Below are positions 36,971 through 45,839 of a stretch of 64,000 nt of DNA, one piece after another (within the stretch, counting starts at the first letter, position 1; each line of letters begins with the position of its first letter). The DNA is from an uncultured Rhizobiaceae group bacterium. GTDB lineage: Bacteria > Pseudomonadota > Alphaproteobacteria > Rhizobiales > Rhizobiaceae. Under the pieces are notes generated by a model. The model had not been told where the DNA came from. It worked only from the letters and a program-made list of their open reading frames with translations, and searched no databases. The position numbers and the translations under genes were made by a program. The stretch is taken from assembly GCA_937930635.1 (NCBI GenBank), contig CALHCF010000019.1, positions 1 to 64,000 on the forward strand, written 5' to 3'.

Positions 36971-38008
36971 CTACACCTCCGGATAGTGATTTCGGAAACT
37001 GGCATCTGCTGGAATGAAGCCTGCACCACTGCTGCCGTAACATGCATGTTTTTGCCAAGGGGTGGCGGCTTCGGCGGCCAGGGCGTTCAGGCTTCTCATG
37101 TAGCTTACGGAGTCGGCCTCCAGGGCGGCCCGCATCCTGGCTTCGTCGGGGTAATGCGCGAACGCATCAAGCCAGATCGCGCGACCCGCAAGATAGCCGG
37201 AAGCCCCGGCCCGGCAGGCATGGGCAAGCACATTGCGGAACGCATCTTTTCCCGCACCGGCTGAAAGCATGACCCAGGGCCGCCCAGCGAGGCGGCCCAT
37301 CTCATTAAAGATGGCCTGTGTTTCACTGTCTTCATCCTCGGGAACAGCATCAGGCGGCACCGGACTTTCAAGTTTGAAAACATCGACGCCGTAGTCAGGT
37401 TTTGCAAATTCTTCCACTGAAGCCAGTACGTGTTCGGCTTTCTTGGTTTTCATATCCACGTAGTCCTGGGTCTGTTCTTTGTCGCCGACAAGCGGATAAA
37501 CGAGCAACTCGAACAGGAAAGGAATATCGTGCTTCGCGCAGGCTTCGCCGATTCGTTTGGTGAAATCCTGCTGCTTAAGGTTCACCAATTCTCCGGCGTC
37601 AGGCCGATACCAGGCCAGGACTTTGACGGCGTCTCCCCCCATGCGTTTGATCTTTGCAACGGACCAGTCGTCAATTTCCGACGAAAGCCTGCCATCCGGT
37701 GTTTCCTCAAACTGAGAATCCTCAAGAGTAACGATCAGCCCCTTTTGAGGATTCAGCTGATCGATTGCCCGGGGAATAGCGTAATGCGGATCAAGCAGCA
37801 GGGCGGTTGAGGCATCTTGCAGGGTTTCCACCAACAAGGCTTTGAAACTGGCCACCGCTTCCCAGGGAGCCTCTGCGACGCCGTGATGCTGCGCGATAGG
37901 ATTTTTGATCGGTGGACGCTGATCGACCGCAGTCATCTGAAAAATACCGCGGTGGTCGGCCATACGCCGCATGCCCCACAATTTGCCGGGGGTTAGTTGA
38001 ATGGTCAT
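36971..38008 (-). CDS. LacD-type class I aldolase (tagatose-1,6-bisphosphate aldolase family)
   Basis: A 345-residue TIM-barrel aldolase of the LacD/YihT family. Conserved elements are FQMTAVDQRPP near the N-terminus, LLLDPHYAIP, GGDAVKVLAWYRPD (Lys129), FLFELLVYP, the probable Schiff-base Lys212 in DVFKLESPV, and WVMLSAGAGKDAF. Family members cleave ketose 1-phosphates: tagatose bisphosphate (LacD) or sulfofructose phosphate (YihT). It opens a run with the fucose-isomerase-like and Gfo/Idh genes, so it likely cleaves a phosphorylated ketose made from their substrate. A 2-deoxy-5-keto-gluconate 6-phosphate role, covering the eroded IolC domain, is possible but unproven. Confidence 0.8.
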   Translation of the reverse strand: MTIQLTPGKLWGMRRMADHRGIFQMTAVDQRPPIKNPIAQHHGVAEAPWEAVASFKALLVETLQDASTALLLDPHYAIPRAIDQLNPQKGLIVTLEDSQFEETPDGRLSSEIDDWSVAKIKRMGGDAVKVLAWYRPDAGELVNLKQQDFTKRIGEACAKHDIPFLFELLVYPLVGDKEQTQDYVDMKTKKAEHVLASVEEFAKPDYGVDVFKLESPVPPDAVPEDEDSETQAIFNEMGRLAGRPWVMLSAGAGKDAFRNVLAHACRAGASGYLAGRAIWLDAFAHYPDEARMRAALEADSVSYMRSLNALAAEAATPWQKHACYGSSGAGFIPADASFRNHYPEV

Positions 38009-38017
38009 GATCTACCT

Positions 38018-39367
38018 TCAGTCGATGGGAAGTCCGCTCGGCACATTCAGGGGTTTTCCCAAACGGCCCGCCAGCGCCTGCTTGTCAGTTAACGAATGAA
38101 GGAAAGCAACGAGTTCGGCAATCTCTTTATTGCTCAATGCCAAGGGTTTGATGTCGATATGGCGCTGCAGTCTTTTCATCTCACGGGTATCGTCCCAGAT
38201 TGCAAAATCGGTTTGCTCAAATTTTGCGTTGGCGGGCAGAATAACCTGTTTACGGTCCCAGCGTTGAAGTGCTTCAAGCGGGTTCAGATGATGATCAATA
38301 ATGCCCTTTAAGGTTGCGTAAGCGCCATTATGACCCCAGGGACCGGTCTTTGCGACATTGCGTAAAGATGGCGTGCGAAACCTGTAGGCATCGGTGATTT
38401 GGTCTGTCTCGCCCATGCGTCCAACGTCTCGTGGATAGGGGTCGAACACGCGGGTGCGCCCGGGACCAAAGGGCGGAAGCGCCAGCGCATGAAATTTCTG
38501 ATCGGTGAGCAGGGCTCCGCTGTGGCAGGTGCTGCATTGTGCCTTGCCATAAAACAGTGCCGCTCCTGCTCGTTGTTTCTGTGTAAGCGCAGTCTGGTCT
38601 CCGGTCAGAAAACGGTCAAAAGGCGCATTGCTGGAGCGCCACTCCGAGTTGATAAAATCACCAATTGCATTGGCGATGTGTATCATCTTGATGTCACCCG
38701 GACCGGCGATGTCTGGATAGGTTTCGCCAAAGAGCGATCTATATTCCGAGATTGCCGCCACGCGTTTCGCAATCCTGGGCCAGACATGATCGATCCGTTC
38801 GCGCCGGGATGCCGCAATTTCATTTTCTGCAGGATCGCCGGCCATCTCGGTCCGTGAGGTGATGGGAAACATGGTCTGGGCAGCGGCAATGCTGGACAAT
38901 CCCTTGGGCAACCATTCCTCTGCGGGGGTGTTAAACCCGTTGCCATAGGTGTCGGCCACAGAGGCCCGGCCATCATGAAACAGTACACGAAAGTCCTTAT
39001 GGCCAAGATTAAACAATGCATTGGCGTTGCGCGGCACCCGCTTTTGCGGCATGGCGCGGCCCTCAGGAAACCGACGCTTCGGGCCAAGCCCGATACCACC
39101 TTCGCCAATCCCCAGCGAGAGGCCGTCAGTTGTGGCATGCTCATGGCTGTGGCAGGTGCCGCAGGCGATGTTCCGGTTCCCGGACAGCACTTTGTCATAG
39201 AACAACAGCCGTCCAAGCGCAGCGCGTTTTTTATCAAATGGCAGATAATCGACCTGCTTGATGGGATTTGGCAGATATTGCTGTGCGGATGCCCCGGCCC
39301 CAATTGATGGTTGTACCGTGAACAACACCGCAGCACCTGCCAGAAAAACTGAAACTGCCCGTTTCAT
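38018..39367 (-). CDS. Di-heme cytochrome c peroxidase / MauG-family protein
   Basis: A 449-residue periplasmic protein with a signal peptide (MKRAVSVFLAGAAVLF) and two c-type heme sites, CGTCH in the first domain and CSTCH in the second. The family pattern RLLFYDKVLSGNRNIACGTCH and a C-terminal FRTPSLRNVAKTGPWGHNG are clear. It reduces H2O2 with electrons from a small cytochrome, or modifies a partner as MauG does. The frame continues to 39412, but the signal peptide fixes the ATG at 39367, ten bases after a G run. Its stop is nine bases before the LacD-type aldolase gene, so cotranscription is likely though the functional link is obscure. Confidence 0.87.
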   Translation of the reverse strand: MKRAVSVFLAGAAVLFTVQPSIGAGASAQQYLPNPIKQVDYLPFDKKRAALGRLLFYDKVLSGNRNIACGTCHSHEHATTDGLSLGIGEGGIGLGPKRRFPEGRAMPQKRVPRNANALFNLGHKDFRVLFHDGRASVADTYGNGFNTPAEEWLPKGLSSIAAAQTMFPITSRTEMAGDPAENEIAASRRERIDHVWPRIAKRVAAISEYRSLFGETYPDIAGPGDIKMIHIANAIGDFINSEWRSSNAPFDRFLTGDQTALTQKQRAGAALFYGKAQCSTCHSGALLTDQKFHALALPPFGPGRTRVFDPYPRDVGRMGETDQITDAYRFRTPSLRNVAKTGPWGHNGAYATLKGIIDHHLNPLEALQRWDRKQVILPANAKFEQTDFAIWDDTREMKRLQRHIDIKPLALSNKEIAELVAFLHSLTDKQALAGRLGKPLNVPSGLPID

Positions 39368-39438
39368 GTATCTTGAACCCCAAAATTTAACACCCGCAAG
39401 CTTGACAGTCATGCGGTCTCGCGCTGTCTGATAAGCTT

Positions 39439-39954
39439 ATGGAAACTGTATTTATCCGCCGCAGGAACGCAAGTCTGTCCTGGTTGCTTCTGCTTATCAT
39501 TGGTTTGCTCGTGCAACCGGCTCACGCCAACTCGGCGCTCGAACAGGCCCGTGACCTGATGGAGCAAAGCAAGTTTGAAGAGGCGCGAAAGTCTCTTGCA
39601 CCGCTTGCTCGATCCGGCAATGCCGATGCCGAGGAACTGATTGGTGTCATGTATGCTATGGGCCTGGGGGTGCCGCGCGATGATGTGCGGGCCTTTGAAT
39701 GGTATTTGCGTGCGTCAATGAAGGGACACCCTGGCGCCCAGTCAGGCATCGGCTGGTATTACGAGACGGGGCGGGGATTACCGGCACCCGACAAGGTGCG
39801 CGCCTATCTGTGGTACACGCTTTCCGCGATCGGGGGCGACCCTGATGCGGCTGTGAGCCAGGAAGAGATCGTCAAAAAAATGACAAAAGACGAAATTGCC
39901 AGGGCGCTGGCTCTGGTCGATGATTATAAAGTCTGGATGTATCCGTTTCGGTAG
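39439..39954 (+). CDS. Sel1-repeat protein, exported
   Basis: A 171-residue protein with a signal-like hydrophobic segment (about 13-31, ending in AHA) and Sel1-type TPR repeats: ADAEELIGVMYAMGLGVPRDDVRAFEWYLRAS and PGAQSGIGWYYETGRGLPAPDKVRAYLWYTLSA follow the 36-residue SLR pattern. Such repeats form a superhelix for protein binding, often at the envelope. It is convergent with the metacaspase-like gene, 12 bases between stops. No partner is evident. Confidence 0.82.
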   Translation: METVFIRRRNASLSWLLLLIIGLLVQPAHANSALEQARDLMEQSKFEEARKSLAPLARSGNADAEELIGVMYAMGLGVPRDDVRAFEWYLRASMKGHPGAQSGIGWYYETGRGLPAPDKVRAYLWYTLSAIGGDPDAAVSQEEIVKKMTKDEIARALALVDDYKVWMYPFR

Positions 39955-39966
39955 CAGGATTGTCGG

Positions 39967-41337
39967 TTAGCGACAGATATATTTCCCGTAAGCATAGCCC
40001 ACGGATCCCAGATAATTGCGGTCATTGTTCGAGCTGCGCAACTGAATTTTCCACCAGGCCCCACGTCGGGCCCGAAGAGCTATCCGGATGCCGGGGCCCA
40101 GACGTCGAATTTCTCGACACCGGGTGCTGGCGCAGGTCCGCATGGAAAGGAAATTGTCACCACTTCTGTTGAGACGGCAAATCCGACCTGTGCGCACTCT
40201 CGTCGGCCGGGTTGGCTGACTGACAGCAGGCTGTACCACTTTGGGTTTTGGTTTCGGCTGGGCAGGCTGCACGGTTTCCCGGGGTGTCGCCTGCTTTTTT
40301 AATGCCTCAAGTCGGGCTTTAGCAAATTTTGCATACAGACTGTCGCTGTAGAACTGGAGGTAAATTTCATAGTCGCTGACGCGTTGGGAACTGCTGATAG
40401 CGTCCCAGGCCTGCTTTGCCTCGGTGTCCTGCGGCGTTGGCAAAGCTGGTGGAATAACCGGCTGGGTTGATGGTTTGATCACGGCTTGCTGTGTCAGCCC
40501 CGTGCTTCCCGGTTTTTTCGTGCCACCCAGCGGATGCATAAACACATCTTCGCCTGGCAAAGAGCCATATTGAAACGGCTCTTGTTGCAAGCCGGTGGTC
40601 TCCAGAACCTCATCGCGCACTTTTCGAAATAACCTTCCAACATCAAGGTCCGGTTTGGCGATGTGTTTCAGGAGAGCCGACGTGTAGGGGCTGTTGCGCC
40701 CGTTTCCATCGCTGGCTGTCGTTCCTTCTTTGGCGGCGAAGCCAACAAGAGTTCCTGTCTGCGGCTCGACAGCGGCAAGGCCACGACCCAGCGAGCGCTT
40801 TTTTGCGCCGACAGACCGCATTTTGCTGACAAAGGGATTGTTACGACAGGCATCCAGCAGCACCATGCGCAGCTTGGAAGCGCCGCTCACGGCGTTGAGC
40901 ATCATATCAAGCGGAATAGTCTGAAATGCCACTTGCGTATCTGTTTCCAGCTTTGCATCGACCGGAATGAGATAGTTTTGCTTGTCGATCTCAATACCGT
41001 GTCCGGCAAAGAATATCATAGCCACCTTTGCGCCATTGGCACTTTCACTGAACTTGTTCAGCGCTTTGCGCATGGTCTCGTAGTCTGCATCAATGACGGT
41101 CTGAACTTCATAACCGATATTGGTCAGCGAAGCCGACAGGTCCTGAGCATCGTTCGTGGGATTGGCAAGTTCTGCAATCTTATTGTATTTCGAATTGCCG
41201 ATAATCAGCGCAACGCTGCGGGCATCGGCGGCTGCTTGAGCCAAAAGCAGGATACCAAAAGTGAGCAGGGCCAGAAGCAAAATACGCCACCGCGTCCCTA
41301 TCTGCCTGTTGTCTGGTATGTTTAGCATGGCACCCAT
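39967..41337 (-). CDS. Caspase-family (metacaspase-like) protein with SH3-like C-terminus
   Basis: A 456-residue protein. A membrane or signal segment (about 17-37) precedes a caspase-fold peptidase domain with the dyad His113 (FFAGHGIE) and Cys164 (LLDACRNNP). The domain runs to about residue 270. A Pro/Gln-rich linker and a DAISSSQRVSDYEIYLQFYSDS helix follow, and residues 385-456 look like a bacterial SH3 domain (SMRTCASTRCREIRRLGPG and WWKIQLR). Caspase-like enzymes cut after Arg/Lys or act in envelope stress; the SH3 domain suggests wall binding in the periplasm. ATG 41337 follows GAGG by five bases. Confidence 0.83.
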   Translation of the reverse strand: MGAMLNIPDNRQIGTRWRILLLALLTFGILLLAQAAADARSVALIIGNSKYNKIAELANPTNDAQDLSASLTNIGYEVQTVIDADYETMRKALNKFSESANGAKVAMIFFAGHGIEIDKQNYLIPVDAKLETDTQVAFQTIPLDMMLNAVSGASKLRMVLLDACRNNPFVSKMRSVGAKKRSLGRGLAAVEPQTGTLVGFAAKEGTTASDGNGRNSPYTSALLKHIAKPDLDVGRLFRKVRDEVLETTGLQQEPFQYGSLPGEDVFMHPLGGTKKPGSTGLTQQAVIKPSTQPVIPPALPTPQDTEAKQAWDAISSSQRVSDYEIYLQFYSDSLYAKFAKARLEALKKQATPRETVQPAQPKPKPKVVQPAVSQPTRPTRVRTGRICRLNRSGDNFLSMRTCASTRCREIRRLGPGIRIALRARRGAWWKIQLRSSNNDRNYLGSVGYAYGKYICR

Positions 41338-41440
41338 TGTAGCCTCAAAACATGCATCATCAAAACCGTCGAGAATACGGAAGCTGTTTTATTAAAATCG
41401 CACGGCTTCAAAGCGACTGCCGTGATGAATCACACAATAT

Positions 41441-41480
41441 AAAATAAAAGAGCCGCCTGATTGAAAATCAGACGGCTCTT
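41441..41480 (-). terminator. Rho-independent terminator of the TRAP operon
   Basis: On the minus strand AAGAGCCG-T-CTGATT and AATCAG-G-CGGCTCTT form a long stem with a three-base loop, followed by TTTTATTTT. It lies 21 bases after the dctP stop, ending the dctQ-dctM-dctP transcript. Confidence 0.9.
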
Positions 41481-41501
41481 CAAATACGGAAGACCGTCAG
41501 A

Positions 41502-42569
41502 TCAGTTCAGATCTCTGGCGGAAGCCTCATCAATTTCCTTCTGTGCAGCTTCGGCTGCACTTTTCAAGGAATCGAAGATCGTGGCTCCGTTTTTCACATT
41601 GGTCTTGAACCAGTCATAGACCGGAGCTGCAGCCTGCTGAAATGCTCCCTTTTCGCTGGGTGAGGGCACATAGAGATTGCCACCACCACGAACAAAATCA
41701 GCATAAGCCTGGATGGATTTGCGCTTCGGAGAGGCAAATGTCGCCTGCTGCAGACCGTAGAAACCGTCGACAACAACCTGTCGAAGATCTTCCGGCAAAG
41801 ACTTGAACTTGTCGTTGTTCATCCACCACAGGGCACCCATATAGGCGTGTCCGTCGAGCGTCACATATTTCAGGCCAGCATCAGGAAACTTCATTCCCAT
41901 GATGTCGGTAATCCCGTTTTTGGAACCTTCTACAACACCAGTCTGGAACGATGTGAAGAGTTCCGGCCACGGGATTGGAGTTGGGGAAGCGCCGAGAGCT
42001 TTCACAAGCTCCTGCGGCAGGTCTGCCACCACGGTGCGGATCTTCAGACCTTCCATGTCTTTGGGCGTTTTGACCACGCGTTTTGTGTTGGCAAAATTGC
42101 GCCAGCCGCCGGTATTACCAATAGTCATGAGGCGGATTTTGTCGCCTGAATCAGCAAGGGCCATGTCGCGCAGGGTGCGGACAAAATCGCTTTGCAGCAC
42201 TTTTTCAGCAACACGGTCATCGCGCATCAGATACGGCAGGTCGAGCACCTGTACATAGGGAAAGGCGCCAGCAGCACCACCAGATGTTGAAATATAGACA
42301 TCAATCGAACCGTCCGCGACGCCCTGCAGGCATTCTGCACCCTTTGAGCAAAGCTGCGTACCGATAAACAACTCGACGGCAATCTTGCCGTTGGAAGCCG
42401 ATTCGACATAGTTTTTGAATACAACAAGACCATCATAGTCTTCGTCATTCTCGTTGGAATTTGCTGTGGCGCGAATGGTGAAATCTGCCGCATAGGCGCT
42501 CCACGTAGCGCCAGCAACAAGGCTGAGGCCGAGTGCTGCAGTTCCAATCTTCTTCAAGATGGATTTCAT
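41502..42569 (-). CDS. dctP: TRAP transporter solute-binding protein (DctP family)
   Basis: A 355-residue periplasmic binding protein of the DctP type with a signal peptide ending in SAYA before ADFTIRAT. The family core is visible: VFKNYVESASNGKIAVELF, the IPWPELFTSFQTGVVEG loop, and a conserved Arg in GLKIRTVV that binds a substrate carboxylate. Two Cys (QLCSKGAECLQG) may form a disulfide. GGGAGGA is located inside the longer frame, so the ATG at 42569 is the start. It is third in the operon, after dctQ and dctM, and is followed by a terminator. Substrate is an organic acid of unknown identity. Confidence 0.87.
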   Translation of the reverse strand: MKSILKKIGTAALGLSLVAGATWSAYAADFTIRATANSNENDEDYDGLVVFKNYVESASNGKIAVELFIGTQLCSKGAECLQGVADGSIDVYISTSGGAAGAFPYVQVLDLPYLMRDDRVAEKVLQSDFVRTLRDMALADSGDKIRLMTIGNTGGWRNFANTKRVVKTPKDMEGLKIRTVVADLPQELVKALGASPTPIPWPELFTSFQTGVVEGSKNGITDIMGMKFPDAGLKYVTLDGHAYMGALWWMNNDKFKSLPEDLRQVVVDGFYGLQQATFASPKRKSIQAYADFVRGGGNLYVPSPSEKGAFQQAAAPVYDWFKTNVKNGATIFDSLKSAAEAAQKEIDEASARDLN

Positions 42570-42628
42570 ATTGGTTTGTCCTCCCATTTATCGGAAACCG
42601 AACTTGGTCCCTTGATCAAAACCTAGCA

Positions 42629-42641
42629 CGACCGCTGGTCG
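42629..42641 (-). promoter_or_regulatory. Small stem-loop between dctM and dctP
   Basis: CGACC and GGTCG pair around three bases in the 87-base gap before dctP, with no long T run. It may stabilise or process the transcript so that the binding protein is made in excess. Functional role is inference. Confidence 0.3.
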
Positions 42642-42656
42642 CGTCAATTTAGTTCG

Positions 42657-44207
42657 TCAAAATAATGCCCGTAAAATTGGCCCCATGAGATCAGCATCGT
42701 TTACAAAACCAAGCCAGGTGGGAATCGCCATTGAGATCGCGGGAAAATAGGTGATCAGGAAGATCACGAAAATTTCCACTGCAAGAAACGGCAGGATGGC
42801 GCGGGAAATCGTTTCCACTTTCACACCCGAAACCGAAGAGGCAACAAACAATACCAGCCCCATGGGAGGCGTCGCGAGACCCACTGTCAGGTTGACCGAC
42901 ATGATCATGGCGAAGTGAACCGGGTGAATGCCCAGATTGATGAAGATCGGTGCCAGAATAGGACCAAGAATGATGATGGCCGGCCCTGCATCAAGGAACA
43001 TGCCCACAATGAAAAGCAAAATGTTGATGAGCAGCAACAACAACAATGGGTCCGATGTTAAGGTCAAAATCCAGGCTGCAAGGGTCTCTGCCGCGTAGGA
43101 TAGGCTCACCACCGTCTTGAAGGCCATGGCGGCTCCCACCAGAAGCAATACGACTGATGAGGTGATGGCTGACTTGGTGAGGATGGAAGGCAGATCCGAA
43201 GGATCTAGTGTGCGAAGGACAAGCAGCCCCAAGAGCAGGGCGTATGCCACGGCAACGGCAGACGCTTCCGTTGGCGTGAACACACCACCCAGAATGCCGC
43301 CCAAAATGATGAGTGGTGTGAGCAGCGGCAACACGGCTCGCTTGGCGATAATTCGGAATGCCTGCGACATGATTTTCCGAAGGCCGAACAGGACCAGTTC
43401 CGCCATGAGAAGCGAGACGATTACCGGCAGAAAATCAATTTCAATGTCCAAAAAGAGGGGGATCGATATGCTGCCCGAGAGGCTCTCCTGCATTGCGTCG
43501 GGCAGAAGTTTCCAGAGCATGAAGGCCAGAAGAAACCGGGTGATGATGCGGGCTGCTATGTCTTCGACCCGCGTTATGGACACATCATCCAAAACGACAT
43601 TCCGGGCGGGTGGATATTCGTAGCGATCACCGAGCATGTGGGTGGCCCCCATGAGGCCAAGGCCAACCAGAATTCCCGGAACGATACCACCGGCAAACAG
43701 GGCGGCTACAGAAACTTCCATCACATAGGCATAGATAATCATGATGCCCGAAGGTGGAATGATCGGACCAATCACAGACGATGCGGCGGTAATGGCAGCT
43801 GCAAATTTGCGCGTATACCCCTCTTTCTCCATGGCCGGAATCAGCATCGAACCAAGTGCCGATGTGTCGGCAACCGCCGAGCCGGACATGCCGGCAAACA
43901 GCATGGAAGACAAGATATTAACCTGCGCCAGCCCGCCGCGTACGGACCCGATAATTGCCTGAGAAAAGCCGACCAGTCGTTCGGTAATGCCGCCGCGGTT
44001 CATCAGTTCACCAGCCAGCATGAAAAAAGGAATGGCGAGCAGGACGCCGTTGTCGATACCGTTGAAGATGTTGCGGTACATAAGGGCGACATCCCGTTCC
44101 ATGCCCTGTTGAAACAGCATGAACCCCGGCGCAAACAGCATGGCGAAGAAAACCGGCACGCCAATCAGCAGCAAAATCAGGAACAGCGGAAGAAATAACG
44201 CCAGCAT
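42657..44207 (-). CDS. dctM: TRAP transporter large permease with an inserted segment (DctM)
   Basis: A 516-residue polytopic protein of the DctM family, with family motifs LAIPFFMLAGELMNRGG, AMSGSAVADTSALG, IPPSGIMIIYAY and the end GLATPPMGLVLFVASSVSG. Typical DctM is about 425 residues; here some 90 extra residues (roughly 195-290, from ARNVVLDD to the region before VLPLLTPLIILGG) carry extra hydrophobic helices between the usual halves. It should form the Na+-driven channel with DctQ. Two bases separate it from dctQ. The insertion is a subgroup trait or novelty; its role is unknown. Confidence 0.85.
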   Translation of the reverse strand: MLALFLPLFLILLLIGVPVFFAMLFAPGFMLFQQGMERDVALMYRNIFNGIDNGVLLAIPFFMLAGELMNRGGITERLVGFSQAIIGSVRGGLAQVNILSSMLFAGMSGSAVADTSALGSMLIPAMEKEGYTRKFAAAITAASSVIGPIIPPSGIMIIYAYVMEVSVAALFAGGIVPGILVGLGLMGATHMLGDRYEYPPARNVVLDDVSITRVEDIAARIITRFLLAFMLWKLLPDAMQESLSGSISIPLFLDIEIDFLPVIVSLLMAELVLFGLRKIMSQAFRIIAKRAVLPLLTPLIILGGILGGVFTPTEASAVAVAYALLLGLLVLRTLDPSDLPSILTKSAITSSVVLLLVGAAMAFKTVVSLSYAAETLAAWILTLTSDPLLLLLLINILLFIVGMFLDAGPAIIILGPILAPIFINLGIHPVHFAMIMSVNLTVGLATPPMGLVLFVASSVSGVKVETISRAILPFLAVEIFVIFLITYFPAISMAIPTWLGFVNDADLMGPILRALF

Positions 44208-44209
44208 AA

Positions 44210-44815
44210 TCAGTTGGCCTTCATAGATAACGGCAATTCAGGCGTGGCGAAATTCTCATCATCGCCGATCAACCGTCCAAAAGCGCGAATGATTAGCTCG
44301 ATTCCAACACTGATCATCAGGGCAAGGCAAACTGACATGGCCAGATAGATATAGGATGTGCGGAACTCCAGATTGGTTCCCAGTGCCTGATTCAACCCGC
44401 TGTCCTGCACCAGCCGGTTGAGCCCGGATGAGTTGAACAAAATGGGGGATGAAAAATGCGTCCAGGCATGACTGAGCATTACGATCAGTACAGTCATGGA
44501 AAGAATGAGAAGACAAATTATGAGTATTGATCGCAAACGACGCGGCAATGCTTCGGGGAACATATCAATCGATACGAATCCACCCCAGCGATAAGCGGAA
44601 GGTGCGACCAGCGCCATCATCCAAATCATCAAAGCCCTTGCGGCTTCTTCCGGCCATGGCAAGGCATTGTTGAGAACGTATCGGAAAAAAACCTGCGCCA
44701 GAATGATCAACACCATTAGCAACAGGGCAATCCAACCCAGCCCGCGTCCCAGCGCGAGAACTGTCGTGTTTATTTTTTCAAGAAGCCTCAAAAAGCCCGC
44801 AAGTACGCCTAACAA
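44210..44815 (-). CDS. dctQ: TRAP transporter small permease (DctQ)
   Basis: A four-helix membrane protein of the DctQ family: GLGWIALLLMVLIILAQVFFRYVLNNALPWPEE is the typical first helix and FRY motif, followed by WMMALVAPSAYRWGGFVSIDMF. The frame can be read back to 44974, but that would overlap the divergent phosphatase gene and add about 53 unlikely residues. I use the TTG at 44815, which follows GAGGGAG by 11 bases and gives 201 residues, normal for the family. The start is therefore uncertain. First gene of dctQMP. Confidence 0.7.
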   Translation of the reverse strand: MLGVLAGFLRLLEKINTTVLALGRGLGWIALLLMVLIILAQVFFRYVLNNALPWPEEAARALMIWMMALVAPSAYRWGGFVSIDMFPEALPRRLRSILIICLLILSMTVLIVMLSHAWTHFSSPILFNSSGLNRLVQDSGLNQALGTNLEFRTSYIYLAMSVCLALMISVGIELIIRAFGRLIGDDENFATPELPLSMKAN

Positions 44816-44977
44816 ATCCGTCCGAACTCCCTCATTGTGAGCGTGATGGTTTAGCACTGAGGCTGGCCTGTCAAGCAGGCGATTGACTTGCCAACACTGT
44901 GATTTCAAAGCCGCTTTGTAATTGCCGTAAAGGCAGGCTAACGCTTCTTTTTTGGGACTTTGCAAAAAGGTCAAACG

Positions 44978-45772
44978 ATGGATCCTCAGAAATCACGATA
45001 CGAACTTGCCAAGAGCCTGGCCAGTGCGGCGGGAGTTTTGGCAAAATCGCATTTCCAGTCGATCACCGAACTCAGGGTTGAAAAAAAGGGTGCTCAGGAT
45101 CTCGTATCCAACGCGGATGTTGAGGTGGAAACCTTCATTCGCAAACGTCTTGCCGACATGTTTCCTGAGGATGGCATTGTCGGCGAGGAACAGGGCAACA
45201 AGCCCAGTCAATCAGGCTGGACCTGGGTGATTGATCCCATCGACGGTACGGCAAATTTTGTCAGTGGGATTCCTGCATGGTGTGTGGTGCTGGCTTGTGT
45301 TCACGACGACACAACAAAAGTCGGTGTGGTCTATGAACCGTGTCATGGTGAAATGTTTTGCTGCGCGCTGGGGCAGGGGGCGTTTCTCAATGATGTCCCG
45401 ATCCAGGTCGCCGAAACCCGTGGGCTTGATGATGGCAGCCTGGGCGTCGGTATGAATGGTCGTTCGCCGCGTGCAGCGATTGTGAAGTTTATCGACAGGC
45501 TGATGGAGCTGGGCGGTGTATTTTATCGCAACGCATCGGGCGCGCTCATGCTGTCCTATGTCGCTTCGGGCCGCTTGATCGGTTATGCCGAACCCCATAT
45601 GAACGCCTGGGATTGTCTCGCCGGTCAGTTGTTGATTGCAGAAGCGGGTGGTCATGTTGAACAACAAAGTGCTGACAGAATGCTGATTAGCGGAGGCCGT
45701 GTCGTTGCAGGTGCGCCGGTTATTTTTGATCAACTGATCTCTATGGCTGATGCGGCCTTTGGAGACGATTGA
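44978..45772 (+). CDS. Inositol-monophosphatase family phosphatase
   Basis: A 264-residue Mg-dependent phosphatase of the IMPase fold. Metal ligands appear in GEEQ, the hallmark DPIDGTANFV and WDCLAGQLLIAEAGG. Family members hydrolyse inositol monophosphate, 3'-phosphoadenosine 5'-phosphate, fructose bisphosphate or histidinol phosphate; the substrate is not evident here. The ATG at 44978 follows AGG by seven bases; a TTG at 44960 is possible. It stands divergent from the TRAP operon, about 20 kb from the iol genes, so no operon link to inositol catabolism. Confidence 0.85.
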   Translation: MDPQKSRYELAKSLASAAGVLAKSHFQSITELRVEKKGAQDLVSNADVEVETFIRKRLADMFPEDGIVGEEQGNKPSQSGWTWVIDPIDGTANFVSGIPAWCVVLACVHDDTTKVGVVYEPCHGEMFCCALGQGAFLNDVPIQVAETRGLDDGSLGVGMNGRSPRAAIVKFIDRLMELGGVFYRNASGALMLSYVASGRLIGYAEPHMNAWDCLAGQLLIAEAGGHVEQQSADRMLISGGRVVAGAPVIFDQLISMADAAFGDD

Positions 45773-45839
45773 GGTTTTAAGATGATGGGCTTGATGGTCT
45801 GCACGACAAACTTTTTACAAAACGAGGTAGTCTGAAGCT

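Noticed and set aside
44816-44974. N-terminal extension of dctQ
   Set aside because: It reaches back into the divergent phosphatase promoter region and adds residues not seen in DctQ; TTG 44815 has a ribosome site.
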